The notes beneath the pieces are model-generated. The model was not told the DNA's origin. It worked only from the letters and a program-made list of their open reading frames with translations, and did no database searches. Below are positions 1 through 10,621 of a stretch of DNA of 64,000 nucleotides, piece after piece. Source of the DNA: Pseudoxanthomonas sp. GTDB taxonomy: Bacteria > Pseudomonadota > Gammaproteobacteria > Xanthomonadales > Xanthomonadaceae. The position numbers were made by a program, and so were the translations under genes. Every line of letters begins with the position of its first letter. Positions within the stretch are counted from its first letter, which is position 1. Where the stretch lies: contig NZ_CP114978.1 in the NCBI RefSeq assembly GCF_027498035.1, positions 1,178,001 to 1,242,000 on the forward strand. The letters run 5' to 3'.

Positions 1-463
1 TGGTCAGGCTCCACTGCAGGTTGAGCATGTTGGGCGTCATCACCACCCGGCCCTGGTTGGGGGCCAGCGGCGAGAGGTACTGGAACTCGACCTGCAGCTC
101 GCTCACGCCTTCCGGCACCTGCACCTTGAACGCGTACACGTCGTACTGGTCGCGCTTCCACTCCAGCTTCTGGCCGTTGGCGGTAAAGGTGAGCCCGGCG
201 ACCTTGTTGATCTGGCCGCTGGGGCTGTGGTTACCGGGAATCCACTGCGGATACAGCAGGGTCAATTCACCGGGCTTGACCGGAAGGGTCTCGCGCACCT
301 TGAAGATGCGACGCCCCAGGTCGGTGGCGTCCACGTCCACGCGCAGCGTGCCCGGATACGGGATGTCCTGCGGCGCAGGCGTCTGCGACATGGACTGGGC
401 CTGGGCAGTACCGGCCAGTGCACACAGCACGGCCAGCGCGATCGGTGACGCGGGGATCTTCAT
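1..463 (-). CDS. M61-family peptidase, N-terminal part (cut by window edge)
   Basis: The first 154 codons of a minus-strand gene that continues beyond position 1. The start at 463 gives a clear Sec signal peptide (MKIPASPIALAVLCALAGTA, cleavage near AQAQ), so the product should be periplasmic or outer-membrane associated. After it comes an immunoglobulin-like N-terminal domain with the PGELTLLYPQWIPGNHSPSG stretch typical of M61 (glycyl aminopeptidase type) proteins of Xanthomonads, and then LEWKRDQYDVYAFKVQVP. The zinc-binding HExxH part would lie outside the window, so catalytic competence cannot be judged. The gene follows cyoD in the same direction, with a hairpin between them, so it is probably a separate transcription unit. 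Confidence 0.8.
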   Translation of the reverse strand, partial: MKIPASPIALAVLCALAGTAQAQSMSQTPAPQDIPYPGTLRVDVDATDLGRRIFKVRETLPVKPGELTLLYPQWIPGNHSPSGQINKVAGLTFTANGQKLEWKRDQYDVYAFKVQVPEGVSELQVEFQYLSPLAPNQGRVVMTPNMLNLQWSLT

Positions 464-589
464 GACAACTCCGGAGCGGATTCGAGGGAAAGCAGGTCAA
501 CCTCCGATGCTATCGCCTGACCACCCGCCGGGGTTCCTGCCATAGGTCATGGTCGGTGCACGTACTGGCTGCAGCGCCTTCGCCAATGC

Positions 590-619
590 AAGAAGGCCGC
601 CCTTGCAGGCGGCCTTCTT
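590..619 (-). terminator. Hairpin terminator after cyoABCD
   Basis: A 12-bp perfect inverted repeat (arms 590-601 and 608-619, loop of 6) lies about 25 bp beyond the cyoD stop. The arms begin and end with AAGAAGG/CCTTCTT, so the 3' arm itself supplies a short pyrimidine run. It is a plausible transcription end for the cyo operon before the M61 peptidase gene. Confidence 0.6.
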
Positions 620-644
620 CAGACAAACCGATGGAGCGGCTGCC

Positions 645-1004
645 TCAATGCATCATGTTGGCGTTCATGTTGTGCATGACCCACAACGAACCCACGATCA
701 CGATGCCGATCACCAGCACGGTGAACACGAACACCATGATGTTCCAGCGCTGGGCCGCGGAGCGGTCCATGTGCAGGAAGTACACCAGGTGCACCACGAT
801 CTGCACCGCCGCCAGGACCGCCACGATCGCCGCGGTGACGCCAGCCGGGAAGAACCCGGTCATCGCCAGCGCGAACGGAATCACGGTGAGCACCACGGCC
901 CAGACGAAGCCGATCAGATAGGACTTCACGCTGCCGTGGCTTGCACCGGCATCGTGCATGGCGCCGTGCGCGTGGTCATTGGAATGATGGACAGGACCGC
1001 TCAT
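645..1004 (-). CDS. cyoD: Cytochrome bo3 ubiquinol oxidase subunit IV
   Basis: A 119-residue small membrane subunit of the haem-copper quinol oxidase. The C-terminal 90 residues hold three hydrophobic helices, with the family motif VYFLHMD in the loop before the last helix. The start at 1004 is chosen because ATG overlaps the cyoC stop (TGATG), typical of translational coupling. The first 20 residues are His-rich (HHSNDHAHGAMHDAGASHGS). CyoD is thought to help assembly of the binuclear centre in subunit I. It is the last gene of the operon, and no cyoE (haem O synthase) follows. Confidence 0.93.
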   Translation of the reverse strand: MSGPVHHSNDHAHGAMHDAGASHGSVKSYLIGFVWAVVLTVIPFALAMTGFFPAGVTAAIVAVLAAVQIVVHLVYFLHMDRSAAQRWNIMVFVFTVLVIGIVIVGSLWVMHNMNANMMH

Positions 1005-1624
1005 CACAGGGCTCCCAGCAGATAGACAACGGTGAACACGCCGATCCAGATGATGTCCAGGAAGTGCCAGAACAGGCTCAGGCACGACAGGCGCGTCATG
1101 TTCTTCGGCGTCAGGCCGCGCATCAGGACCTGGATGACCACCACGGTCATCCAGATGATGCCGGAGGTGACGTGCAGGCCGTGCGTGGCCACCAGGGTGA
1201 AGAACGCCGACAGGAACGCACTGCGATCCGGACCGAAGCCTTCGCTGATCAGGTGATGGAACTCGTAGACCTCCATGCACAGGAAGCCGGCACCCAGCAG
1301 GAAGGTCACGAACAGCCAGCCCAGCAGCTGGCCCTTGCTGCCCTTGTGGGCACCGATCATGGCCAGGCCGAAGGTCAGGCTGGAGAACAGCAGCAGGAAC
1401 GTCTCGCCCAGGACGAACTTCAGGTCGAACAATTCCTTGCCGGTCGGTCCGTCCACGGTGGAACCGGACAGCACGGCATAGGCGGCGAACAGGCCCGAGA
1501 ACAGCAGGCAGTCGCTCATCAGGTACACCCAGAAACCGAACACGGCATTGCCGCCGGCGTCGTGGTGACCGTGATCGTGACCGGCGTGGTCGTCGTGGTG
1601 ACTCATCGAAGTACTCGCGGACAT
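1004..1624 (-). CDS. cyoC: Cytochrome bo3 ubiquinol oxidase subunit III
   Basis: A 206-residue protein with five predicted membrane helices and the subunit III signature (FGFWVYLMSDCLLFSGLFAA near residues 28-48; later GLHVTSGIIW and the FWHFLDIIWIGVF end). The start at 1624 is one base past the cyoB stop; an internal ATG six codons later is an alternative. A His/Asp-rich head (SHHDDHAGHDHGHHDAGG) precedes the first helix, extra compared with E. coli CyoC. It works with CyoB in proton-pumping quinol oxidation. Confidence 0.95.
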   Translation of the reverse strand: MSASTSMSHHDDHAGHDHGHHDAGGNAVFGFWVYLMSDCLLFSGLFAAYAVLSGSTVDGPTGKELFDLKFVLGETFLLLFSSLTFGLAMIGAHKGSKGQLLGWLFVTFLLGAGFLCMEVYEFHHLISEGFGPDRSAFLSAFFTLVATHGLHVTSGIIWMTVVVIQVLMRGLTPKNMTRLSCLSLFWHFLDIIWIGVFTVVYLLGAL

Positions 1625-1625
1625 G

Positions 1626-3626
1626 TCAGAGGGCTCCCGTCTTGGAAGCACGCAGGGCATCGAGCTGGTCGTAGCGCGCGTTCTCGATGCGCGCCACTTC
1701 CGCGGCGGGCACGTAGTAATCGGTGTCTTCGTCGAAGGTGCGGACGATGTAGCTGCCGATCATGCCGACCAGGCCAATGATGGCCATCCACCAGATATGC
1801 CAGATCATGCCGAAGCCCAGCAGCACGCTGAACGCGCCCATGAACACGCCGATGGAGGTGTTGCGCGGCATGTGGATGTCTTCGAAATGGGTCGGGCGCT
1901 GGTAAGCGGTGCCGGCCTGCTTGTCCAGCCAATGCTGGTCAAGGCCGCGGATCTCCGGGACATGCGCGAAGTTGTAGAACGGGGCCGGCGAAGAGGTTGC
2001 CCACTCCAGCGTGCGGCCATCCCACGGGTCACCGGTCAGGTCACGATTTTCGTTGCGCTTCCAGATGCTCCAGCCGATCTGGATGATGTTCAGCGCAATG
2101 CCGCAGGCGATGATCACCGCACCGAAGGCAGCCACGTAGAGCCACGGCACCCATTCCGGATTGTTGTAGGTGTTCAGGCGACGGGTCATGCCCAGGAAGC
2201 CCAGCACGTACAGCGGGGTGAAGGCGGTGAAGAAGCCAACGATCCAGCACCAGAACGAGGCCTTGCCGATCTTGTCGACCAGCTTGTAACCGAAGGCCTT
2301 GGGCCACCAGTAGGCCAAGCCGCACAGGCAGCCGAAGACCACGCCACCGATGATCACGTTATGGAAGTGCGCGATCAGGAACAGGCTGTTGTGCAGCACG
2401 AAGGACACGGCCGGGATCGCCATCATCACGCCGGTCATGCCGCCGATGGTGAAGGTGACCATGAAGCCCACGGTCCAGTACATCATCGAGGTCATCTCGA
2501 GACGACCGCGGAACATGGTGAACAGCCAGTTGAAGATCTTCACGCCCGTGGGCACCGCGATGATCATCGTGGTGATGCCGAAGAACGCGTTGACGTTGGC
2601 ACCCGAGCCCATCGTGAAGAAGTGGTGCAGCCACACGAGGAAGGACAGCACGCCGATGGCGCTGGTGGCCCATACCATCGAGGTGTAGCCGAACAGCGGC
2701 TTGCGCGAGAAGGTGGAGACCACTTCGGAGAACACGCCAAAGCACGGCAGGATCAGGATGTAGACCTCCGGGTGGCCCCAGATCCAGATCATGTTGATGT
2801 ACATCATGGCGTTGCCGCCACCGTCATTGGTGAAGAAGTGCATGCCCAGGTAGCGATCGGCCGCCAGCAGCGCCAACGTCACGGTCAGGAACGGGAACGC
2901 AGCGATCATCAGGATGTTGGTGATCAGCGCGGTCCAGGTGAAGATCGGCATGCGCATCAGGGTCATGCCCGGGGCGCGCATCTTGAAGATGGTCGCCACG
3001 AAGTTGATGCCTGTCAGGGTCGTACCCAACCCCGAGATCTGCAATGACCAGATGTAGTAATCGACCCCCACCCCCTTGCTGTATTGCAGCTCGGACAACG
3101 GCGGGAACGCCAGCCAGCCGGTCTGGGCGAACTCGCCCACGAACAGCGACAGCATGATCAGCACCACGCCCGCCACGAACAGCCAGAAGCTCAGCGAATT
3201 CAGGAACGGATAGGCAACGTCGCGTGCGCCGATCTGCAGCGGCACGACCAGGTTCATCAGGCCGGTAATGAACGGCATGGCCATGAAGAAGATCATGATC
3301 ACGCCGTGCGCGGTGAAGATCTGGTCGTAGTGGTGTGGTGGCAGGATGCCCTCGTTGCCGCCATGGCCCAGGGCCAGCTGCAACCGCATCATGATGGCGT
3401 CGGAGAACCCGCGCAGCAGCATGACCAGCGCCACGACGATGTACATCACGCCGATCTTCTTGTGGTCGACCGTGGTCAGCCACTCACGCCACAACCAGCC
3501 CCACAACTTGAAATAGGTCATCAGACCCAGCACGACCAGTCCGCCCAGCGCGACGCCGGCGAAGGTCGCGATCAGGATCGGCTCGTGGTAGGGAATCGCC
3601 TCGAGCGTCAGTTTGCCCAGCAACAT
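1626..3626 (-). CDS. cyoB: Cytochrome bo3 ubiquinol oxidase subunit I
   Basis: The 666-residue catalytic subunit (E. coli CyoB is 663). It carries the haem-copper oxidase signature: the CuB ligands and cross-linked Tyr in WGHPEVYILILPCFGVFSEV, the His pair in LVWLHHFFTMG, and the haem ligands in AHFHNVIIGG. About 15 hydrophobic segments are visible. The EYSKGVGVDYY-type loop and the quinol-binding N-terminal region match quinol rather than cytochrome c oxidases. The ATG overlaps the cyoA stop (TAATG). It reduces oxygen to water at the inner membrane and pumps protons. Confidence 0.97.
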   Translation of the reverse strand: MLLGKLTLEAIPYHEPILIATFAGVALGGLVVLGLMTYFKLWGWLWREWLTTVDHKKIGVMYIVVALVMLLRGFSDAIMMRLQLALGHGGNEGILPPHHYDQIFTAHGVIMIFFMAMPFITGLMNLVVPLQIGARDVAYPFLNSLSFWLFVAGVVLIMLSLFVGEFAQTGWLAFPPLSELQYSKGVGVDYYIWSLQISGLGTTLTGINFVATIFKMRAPGMTLMRMPIFTWTALITNILMIAAFPFLTVTLALLAADRYLGMHFFTNDGGGNAMMYINMIWIWGHPEVYILILPCFGVFSEVVSTFSRKPLFGYTSMVWATSAIGVLSFLVWLHHFFTMGSGANVNAFFGITTMIIAVPTGVKIFNWLFTMFRGRLEMTSMMYWTVGFMVTFTIGGMTGVMMAIPAVSFVLHNSLFLIAHFHNVIIGGVVFGCLCGLAYWWPKAFGYKLVDKIGKASFWCWIVGFFTAFTPLYVLGFLGMTRRLNTYNNPEWVPWLYVAAFGAVIIACGIALNIIQIGWSIWKRNENRDLTGDPWDGRTLEWATSSPAPFYNFAHVPEIRGLDQHWLDKQAGTAYQRPTHFEDIHMPRNTSIGVFMGAFSVLLGFGMIWHIWWMAIIGLVGMIGSYIVRTFDEDTDYYVPAAEVARIENARYDQLDALRASKTGAL

Positions 3627-4708
3627 TAGTGTTTCTCCTGCGGATTCTGCGTCTCACCCGCCGGCGCCTGGGCGTCGTCGTGGTGCATGTCTTCCATGCC
3701 AGGCATGGAATCCATCGAATGCATGTCGTGGCCATCGGCCTGGCCCGCGCCCGGCACGGGCGTGGTGTAACCGCCGTCGTGCGCGAGGGCCTGCGCGGCA
3801 GCCTCGGTCCCCGGCGCTGCCGGGTTGTCCATGCCAGGCATCTTGTGCCCGCCCTTGCCGTGCGAACCCATCATGTATTTGGCGATGATGGTGTTAAACA
3901 GGTCAGGCTGGGCCGAGGCGTAGTACGCCACGGCGTTGTTCTCGCTGGGCTTGGCCAGCTCGGCGTAGGCCGCTTCGTCCAGCGGCTTGCCCGATGCCTT
4001 CACCTTGGCGACCCAGGCTTCGAAACCGGCCGGATCGGTGGCGATGGCATTGAAGTGCATGCCCGAGAAGCCCTGGCCGCTGTAGTGCGAGGACAGGCCG
4101 CGGAAGGTGCCCTGCTCGTTGGCGATCAGGTGGAGCTTGGTCTCCATGCCGGCCATCGAGTAGATCATCGTCCCCAGCTGCGGGATGAAGAACGAGTTCA
4201 TCACCGAGTCGGAGGTGATGCGGAAGTTCAGCGGAGTCTTTTCCGGGAACGCGATCTCATTGACCGTAGCGATGTCCTGGTCCGGGTAGATGAACAACCA
4301 CTTCCAGTCCAGCGACACCGCCTCGATGGTCACCGGCGGGACATCCGAATCCAGCGGACGGTACGGATCCAGCGCGTGCGACGAACGCCACACCAGCACG
4401 CCCAGCACCGTGATGATCACGCATGGGATGGCCCACACGACGATCTCGATGGGCGTGGAGTGATGCCACTCCGGCTCATAGCGGTTCTGCTTGGAGGCCC
4501 GGTAGCGGTAGGCGAACACCAGGGTCATCACGATGACCGGCACCACCACCAGCAGCATCAGCACCGTGCAGGTGACGAGCAGGTTGCGCTCGTCAATGCC
4601 GATCTGACCCTTCGGGTTCAGGATGGCGGACTGGCATCCGCCGAGAAACAACACACTTGCCAGCAAAATCCATGGACTCAGTCGTCCAGGAAGCTTCAGC
4701 AGGGACAT
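3626..4708 (-). CDS. cyoA: Cytochrome bo3 ubiquinol oxidase subunit II (lipoprotein)
   Basis: 360 residues. A type II signal peptide ends in the lipobox LGGC (Cys25), followed by two membrane helices and a periplasmic cupredoxin domain. The CuA ligands of cytochrome c oxidases are absent: the segment reads SSHYSGQGFSGMHF, as in E. coli CyoA, which marks a quinol oxidase. The last 80 residues are an unusual His/Met/Asp-rich tail (KGGHKMPGMD, GHDMHSMDSMPGMEDMHHDD). First gene of the cyoABCD operon. The cupredoxin part and operon order make the assignment firm. A metal-binding role for the tail is only inference. Confidence 0.96.
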   Translation of the reverse strand: MSLLKLPGRLSPWILLASVLFLGGCQSAILNPKGQIGIDERNLLVTCTVLMLLVVVPVIVMTLVFAYRYRASKQNRYEPEWHHSTPIEIVVWAIPCVIITVLGVLVWRSSHALDPYRPLDSDVPPVTIEAVSLDWKWLFIYPDQDIATVNEIAFPEKTPLNFRITSDSVMNSFFIPQLGTMIYSMAGMETKLHLIANEQGTFRGLSSHYSGQGFSGMHFNAIATDPAGFEAWVAKVKASGKPLDEAAYAELAKPSENNAVAYYASAQPDLFNTIIAKYMMGSHGKGGHKMPGMDNPAAPGTEAAAQALAHDGGYTTPVPGAGQADGHDMHSMDSMPGMEDMHHDDAQAPAGETQNPQEKH

Positions 4709-5060
4709 GGTCTATCCAGTTGCGAGAAGAAAATCGGCTACCTATGCAGACGGCCGTTCCTCTGGTCGCCCGCAACACTGTCGCGCGTCAGATCGCCCTA
4801 AGGGACCGGATGCAAGCGGGGCAAGTGCTAGAACCACACTATTTTATGCTGCCCCGCAGCATCTTAGGAATCCCTTGCCCGATGCTTTTCCGTCAGCCTT
4901 GCCGTGATCTCGGCCGTCAAACGGCCGGGATCCGGAACATTCCGTATCGAAATGCTCGGGAGGCGCCGCTGTACGCGACACACCGGGCAAGTCTAACCCG
5001 GCCCCCGTCAACTGAACCGCCCACGATCACATCCAGCCCCCGATCCACCGAAGGATGGAT
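4709..5060. other. Gene-free region upstream of cyoA
   Basis: About 350 bp without a convincing gene on either strand. It should hold the cyo promoter. A perfect palindrome ATGCTGC-CCC-GCAGCAT lies at 4846-4862, adjoining a minus-strand TAAAAT at 4846-4841 that could be a -10 element. No good -35 was found at the expected distance. The leader to the cyoA start would be about 130 nt. Confidence 0.4.
4841..4862 (-). promoter_or_regulatory. Candidate cyo promoter with palindromic operator
   Basis: Reading the minus strand, a 7-bp palindrome with a 3-nt spacer runs directly into a TAAAAT hexamer resembling a -10 box. A palindrome just upstream of a -10 is a common position for a repressor or activator site. 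The position is seen; the function is inference. Confidence 0.3.
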
Positions 5061-5091
5061 AAAAAAAGCCCCGTCAACCATGCGACGGGGC
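5061..5091 (-). terminator. Intrinsic terminator of tRNA-Thr
   Basis: An 8-bp GC stem (arms GCCCCGTC 5068-5075 and GACGGGGC 5084-5091) is followed on the minus strand by seven T (5067-5061). It lies 15 bp beyond the tRNA-Thr 3' end. Confidence 0.85.
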
Positions 5092-5106
5092 TTTTTGAAA
5101 TCGTGC

Positions 5107-5182
5107 TGGTGCCGGAAATAGGAATCGAACCTACGACCTACGCATTACGAATGCGCCGCTCTACCAACTGAGCTATTCCGGC
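5107..5182 (-). tRNA. tRNA-Thr (anticodon CGT)
   Basis: A 76-nt cloverleaf including an encoded CCA end. Acceptor stem GCCGGAA pairs with TTCCGGC; D arm GCTC...GAGC; anticodon stem GCGCA/TGCGT with loop TTCGTAA giving anticodon CGT (codon ACG); T arm TAGGTTCGATTCCTA-like. The cloverleaf closes without mismatches that would suggest a pseudogene. Confidence 0.97.
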
Positions 5183-5217
5183 GGGAGCGCGAATTCTAGG
5201 GATCGCATCCGGGTTGG

Positions 5218-6168
5218 TCAATTGACCAGTTGCAGGCGCAGCTCCTTGGGCAGGGCGAAGACCATGCTTTCCGGCTCGCCAGCCAGCTCGCTGACATCGC
5301 CGGCGCCGAGTTCGCGCAGGCGCGCGATGACGCCATCGATGAGCACGTCGGGCGCCGACGCGCCCGCGGTGACGCCGACCTTCTTCTTGCCGGTGATCCA
5401 GTTCGGATCGATCTCGTGCGCGCCATCGATCAGGTGGGATTCAACGCCATCGCGCTGGGCCAACTCGCTGAGGCGATTGGAATTGGAGCTGTTGGGCGAC
5501 CCGACCACCAGCACCAGGTCGCACTCCCTGGCCAGGTCGCGCACCGCGTCCTGGCGGTTCTGGGTGGCATAGCAGATGTCGTCGTTCTTCGGCCCCTGCA
5601 TGGCCGGGAACTTGGCCCGCAGCGCGCCAATGATGCCCACCGTATCGTCCACCGACAGGGTGGTCTGGGTGGTGTAGGCGAAGTTCTCCGGCTGCTCGAT
5701 CTCCAGCGCGGCGACGCCGGCGATGTCTTCGACCAGGTAGATGCGCCCGGTGCCGCGTTCGCGGTCCCACTGGCCCATGGTGCCCTCCACTTCCGGATGC
5801 CCGGCGTGGCCGATCAGGACCACGTCGCGGCCGGCCCGGCAATGGCGGGCTACTTCCAGGTGCACCTTGGTCACCAGCGGACAGGTCGCGTCGAACACCT
5901 TCAGCCCGCGACGCTCGGCTTCCTGGCGCACGGCCTGGGACACGCCGTGGGCGCTGAAGATCACGGTGTTGTTGTCGGGCACTTCGTCGAGTTCTTCGAC
6001 GAAGATCGCGCCGCGGCTTTTCAAGTCATCGACCACGAAACGGTTGTGCACCACCTCATGGCGCACGTAGATCGGCGCGCCGAGGGTCTCGATGGCGCGC
6101 TTGACGATCTCGATCGCACGGTCGACACCGGCGCAAAAACCACGGGGATTGGCGAGCAGGACGTCCAT
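5218..6168 (-). CDS. ispH: 4-hydroxy-3-methylbut-2-enyl diphosphate reductase
   Basis: Last enzyme of the MEP isoprenoid pathway, a [4Fe-4S] protein that reduces HMBPP to IPP and DMAPP. The three cluster cysteines are in NPRGFCAGVDRA, FDATCPLVTK and DICYATQNRQ, and the conserved HxGHPEVEGTMGQW and SSNSNRL motifs are present. Starting at 6168 (MDVLLANPRG) gives 316 residues, the E. coli length. An in-frame ATG at 6177 overlaps the lspA stop (TAATG) and would add MVG. It is co-directional with lspA and ileS, a conserved gammaproteobacterial cluster. Confidence 0.97.
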   Translation of the reverse strand: MDVLLANPRGFCAGVDRAIEIVKRAIETLGAPIYVRHEVVHNRFVVDDLKSRGAIFVEELDEVPDNNTVIFSAHGVSQAVRQEAERRGLKVFDATCPLVTKVHLEVARHCRAGRDVVLIGHAGHPEVEGTMGQWDRERGTGRIYLVEDIAGVAALEIEQPENFAYTTQTTLSVDDTVGIIGALRAKFPAMQGPKNDDICYATQNRQDAVRDLARECDLVLVVGSPNSSNSNRLSELAQRDGVESHLIDGAHEIDPNWITGKKKVGVTAGASAPDVLIDGVIARLRELGAGDVSELAGEPESMVFALPKELRLQLVN

Positions 6169-6176
6169 GCCCACCA

Positions 6177-6676
6177 TTATCCCGCTTTGGGCCGGCGTTT
6201 GCCGTCAAACAGGCTGAACACTGCGATCCCCACCGCGCCGCAGACGATGGCCGAATCGGCGATGTTGAACGAAGGCCAGTAGTGGTCGCCCACGTACCAC
6301 TGGATGAAATCGACCACGTGGCCATGCATCAACCGGTCGATGACGTTGCCCAGCGCGCCGCCGATCACCAGCGCGTATGGCAGGGCCACGCGCCAATCGC
6401 CGCGGGCGGTGCGCGCCAGCCAGGTGCCCAGCAGGCCACAGACGGCCAGCGCCAGCGCCGTGAAAAACCAGATCTGCCAGCCGCCAGCATTGCTCAGGAA
6501 ACTGAACGCTGCGCCAGTGTTGTAGGTGCGGTACCAGTTCCAGAAGCCGTCGATGACCTTGACTGCCTGGAACTCCGGCAGGCTCGCCAGCACCCAGGCC
6601 TTGGACCACTGGTCCAGGCCAATCACGATCGCCGACAGCACCAGCCAGACCAGGGCGCTCGGCTTGGGACGGGCGG

Positions 6677-6686
<10 letters not shown>
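6177..6686 (-). CDS. lspA: Prolipoprotein signal peptidase (signal peptidase II)
   Basis: 169 residues with four hydrophobic segments. It cleaves lipoprotein signal peptides at the inner membrane after diacylglyceryl transfer. The two catalytic aspartates are in GNVIDRL and FNIADSAI. The start at 6686 lies inside the end of ileS (10 bases), with GAGGA upstream. Longer in-frame starts would run deeper into ileS and are not needed. It is part of the ribF-ileS-lspA-ispH order. Confidence 0.96.
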
Positions 6687-9508
<2,822 letters not shown>

Positions 9509-9562
9509 GGAAATTTCGGTTCTCGGCGTCTGTGCTTTGGGGAGTTCAATAACCAGCGCATG

Positions 9563-10513
9563 TCACGCGGTGGCCCTGAAGCGCTCGGTGGAAAGGAGTT
9601 GCCGCGCGGTGGCGGCGTCGCGCTGCATCTGCACGGTCAGTGCATCCAGCCCGTCGAATTTCTCTTCGTCGCGCAGCTTGGCGACGAACTCGACCCGCAG
9701 GTGGCGCCCGTACAGGTCGCCGTTGAAATCGAACAGGTGCGCTTCCAGCAGCGGCTCCACGCCCTCCACCGTCGGCCGCGTGCCGAAACTGGACACCGAC
9801 GGCCACGGCCGCTCGGTCAGCCCATGCACCCAGGTCGCATAGATGCCCGACAGTGCCGGGATCTTGGGGAAGCGCAGGTTGGCCGTGGGGAAACCCAGCG
9901 TGCGGCCCAGCTGCTTGCCACGCACCACGCGCCCGCCGATGAAATACGGCTGGCCCAGCAGGCGTTCGGCATGGGCGAAGTCGCCCTGGCGCAACGCAGC
10001 CCGGATGCGCGTACTGGACACGCGTTCGCCATCGTCGCAATGCACCGGCGCGATCTCGCCGGCGCTGAAGCCCAGCTCCGCACCCATCGCCTGCAGCAGC
10101 GCAAGATCGCCGCCGCGCTTGTGGCCGAAGCGGAATTGCGGGCCGATCCATACTTCGCGCGCCTGCAGCCGGCCGACCAGCATCTTGCTGACAAAATCCT
10201 CCGCCGACATCGCGGTCATGCGCCGGTTGAAGCGCAGCAGCCCCACCTGGTCGGCACCGGCATCGATCAGGCCTTCGAGCTTGGCGCGCGGCAGGCTCAG
10301 CCGCGGCGGCTGGGCATCCGGCAGGAAGAACTCACGCGGCAGCGGCTCGAAGGTCAAGGCCGTCATCGGCAGACCCAGCACCTGCGCACGCATCCGGGCC
10401 TGGCGCAGCAGCGCACGGTGGCCCAGGTGCAGGCCATCGAAGGCGCCGATGCACACTACGCTGCCACCGGGGGTCAGCGCCCCGCCTTCGACGTCACGAA
10501 ACAGCCTGCTCAT
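9563..10513 (-). CDS. ribF: Bifunctional riboflavin kinase / FAD synthetase
   Basis: 316 residues. N-terminal FAD synthetase (nucleotidyltransferase) domain with GAFDGLHLGHRALL near residue 23 and SSTRIRAALRQGD. C-terminal riboflavin kinase domain with GRVVRGKQLGRTLGFPTANL near residue 185 and the later GTRPTVEG. It makes FMN and FAD from riboflavin. Its place directly before ileS is widely conserved in gammaproteobacteria. Confidence 0.97.
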   Translation of the reverse strand: MSRLFRDVEGGALTPGGSVVCIGAFDGLHLGHRALLRQARMRAQVLGLPMTALTFEPLPREFFLPDAQPPRLSLPRAKLEGLIDAGADQVGLLRFNRRMTAMSAEDFVSKMLVGRLQAREVWIGPQFRFGHKRGGDLALLQAMGAELGFSAGEIAPVHCDDGERVSSTRIRAALRQGDFAHAERLLGQPYFIGGRVVRGKQLGRTLGFPTANLRFPKIPALSGIYATWVHGLTERPWPSVSSFGTRPTVEGVEPLLEAHLFDFNGDLYGRHLRVEFVAKLRDEEKFDGLDALTVQMQRDAATARQLLSTERFRATA

Positions 10514-10621
10514 TGCATTGGGAAATCGGACGGCACCGCGACGTGCGCGGACCCGCCCTCAAAGTCTCGAGGGGAAGCCCATGAAGTATAGCCGTGACGC
10601 GCCAGCACAAGCCCCGCCCGT

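Noticed and set aside
1623..3047. 474-codon plus-strand open frame opposite cyoB
   Set aside because: Shadow of cyoB, with low-complexity His/Asp/Glu composition.
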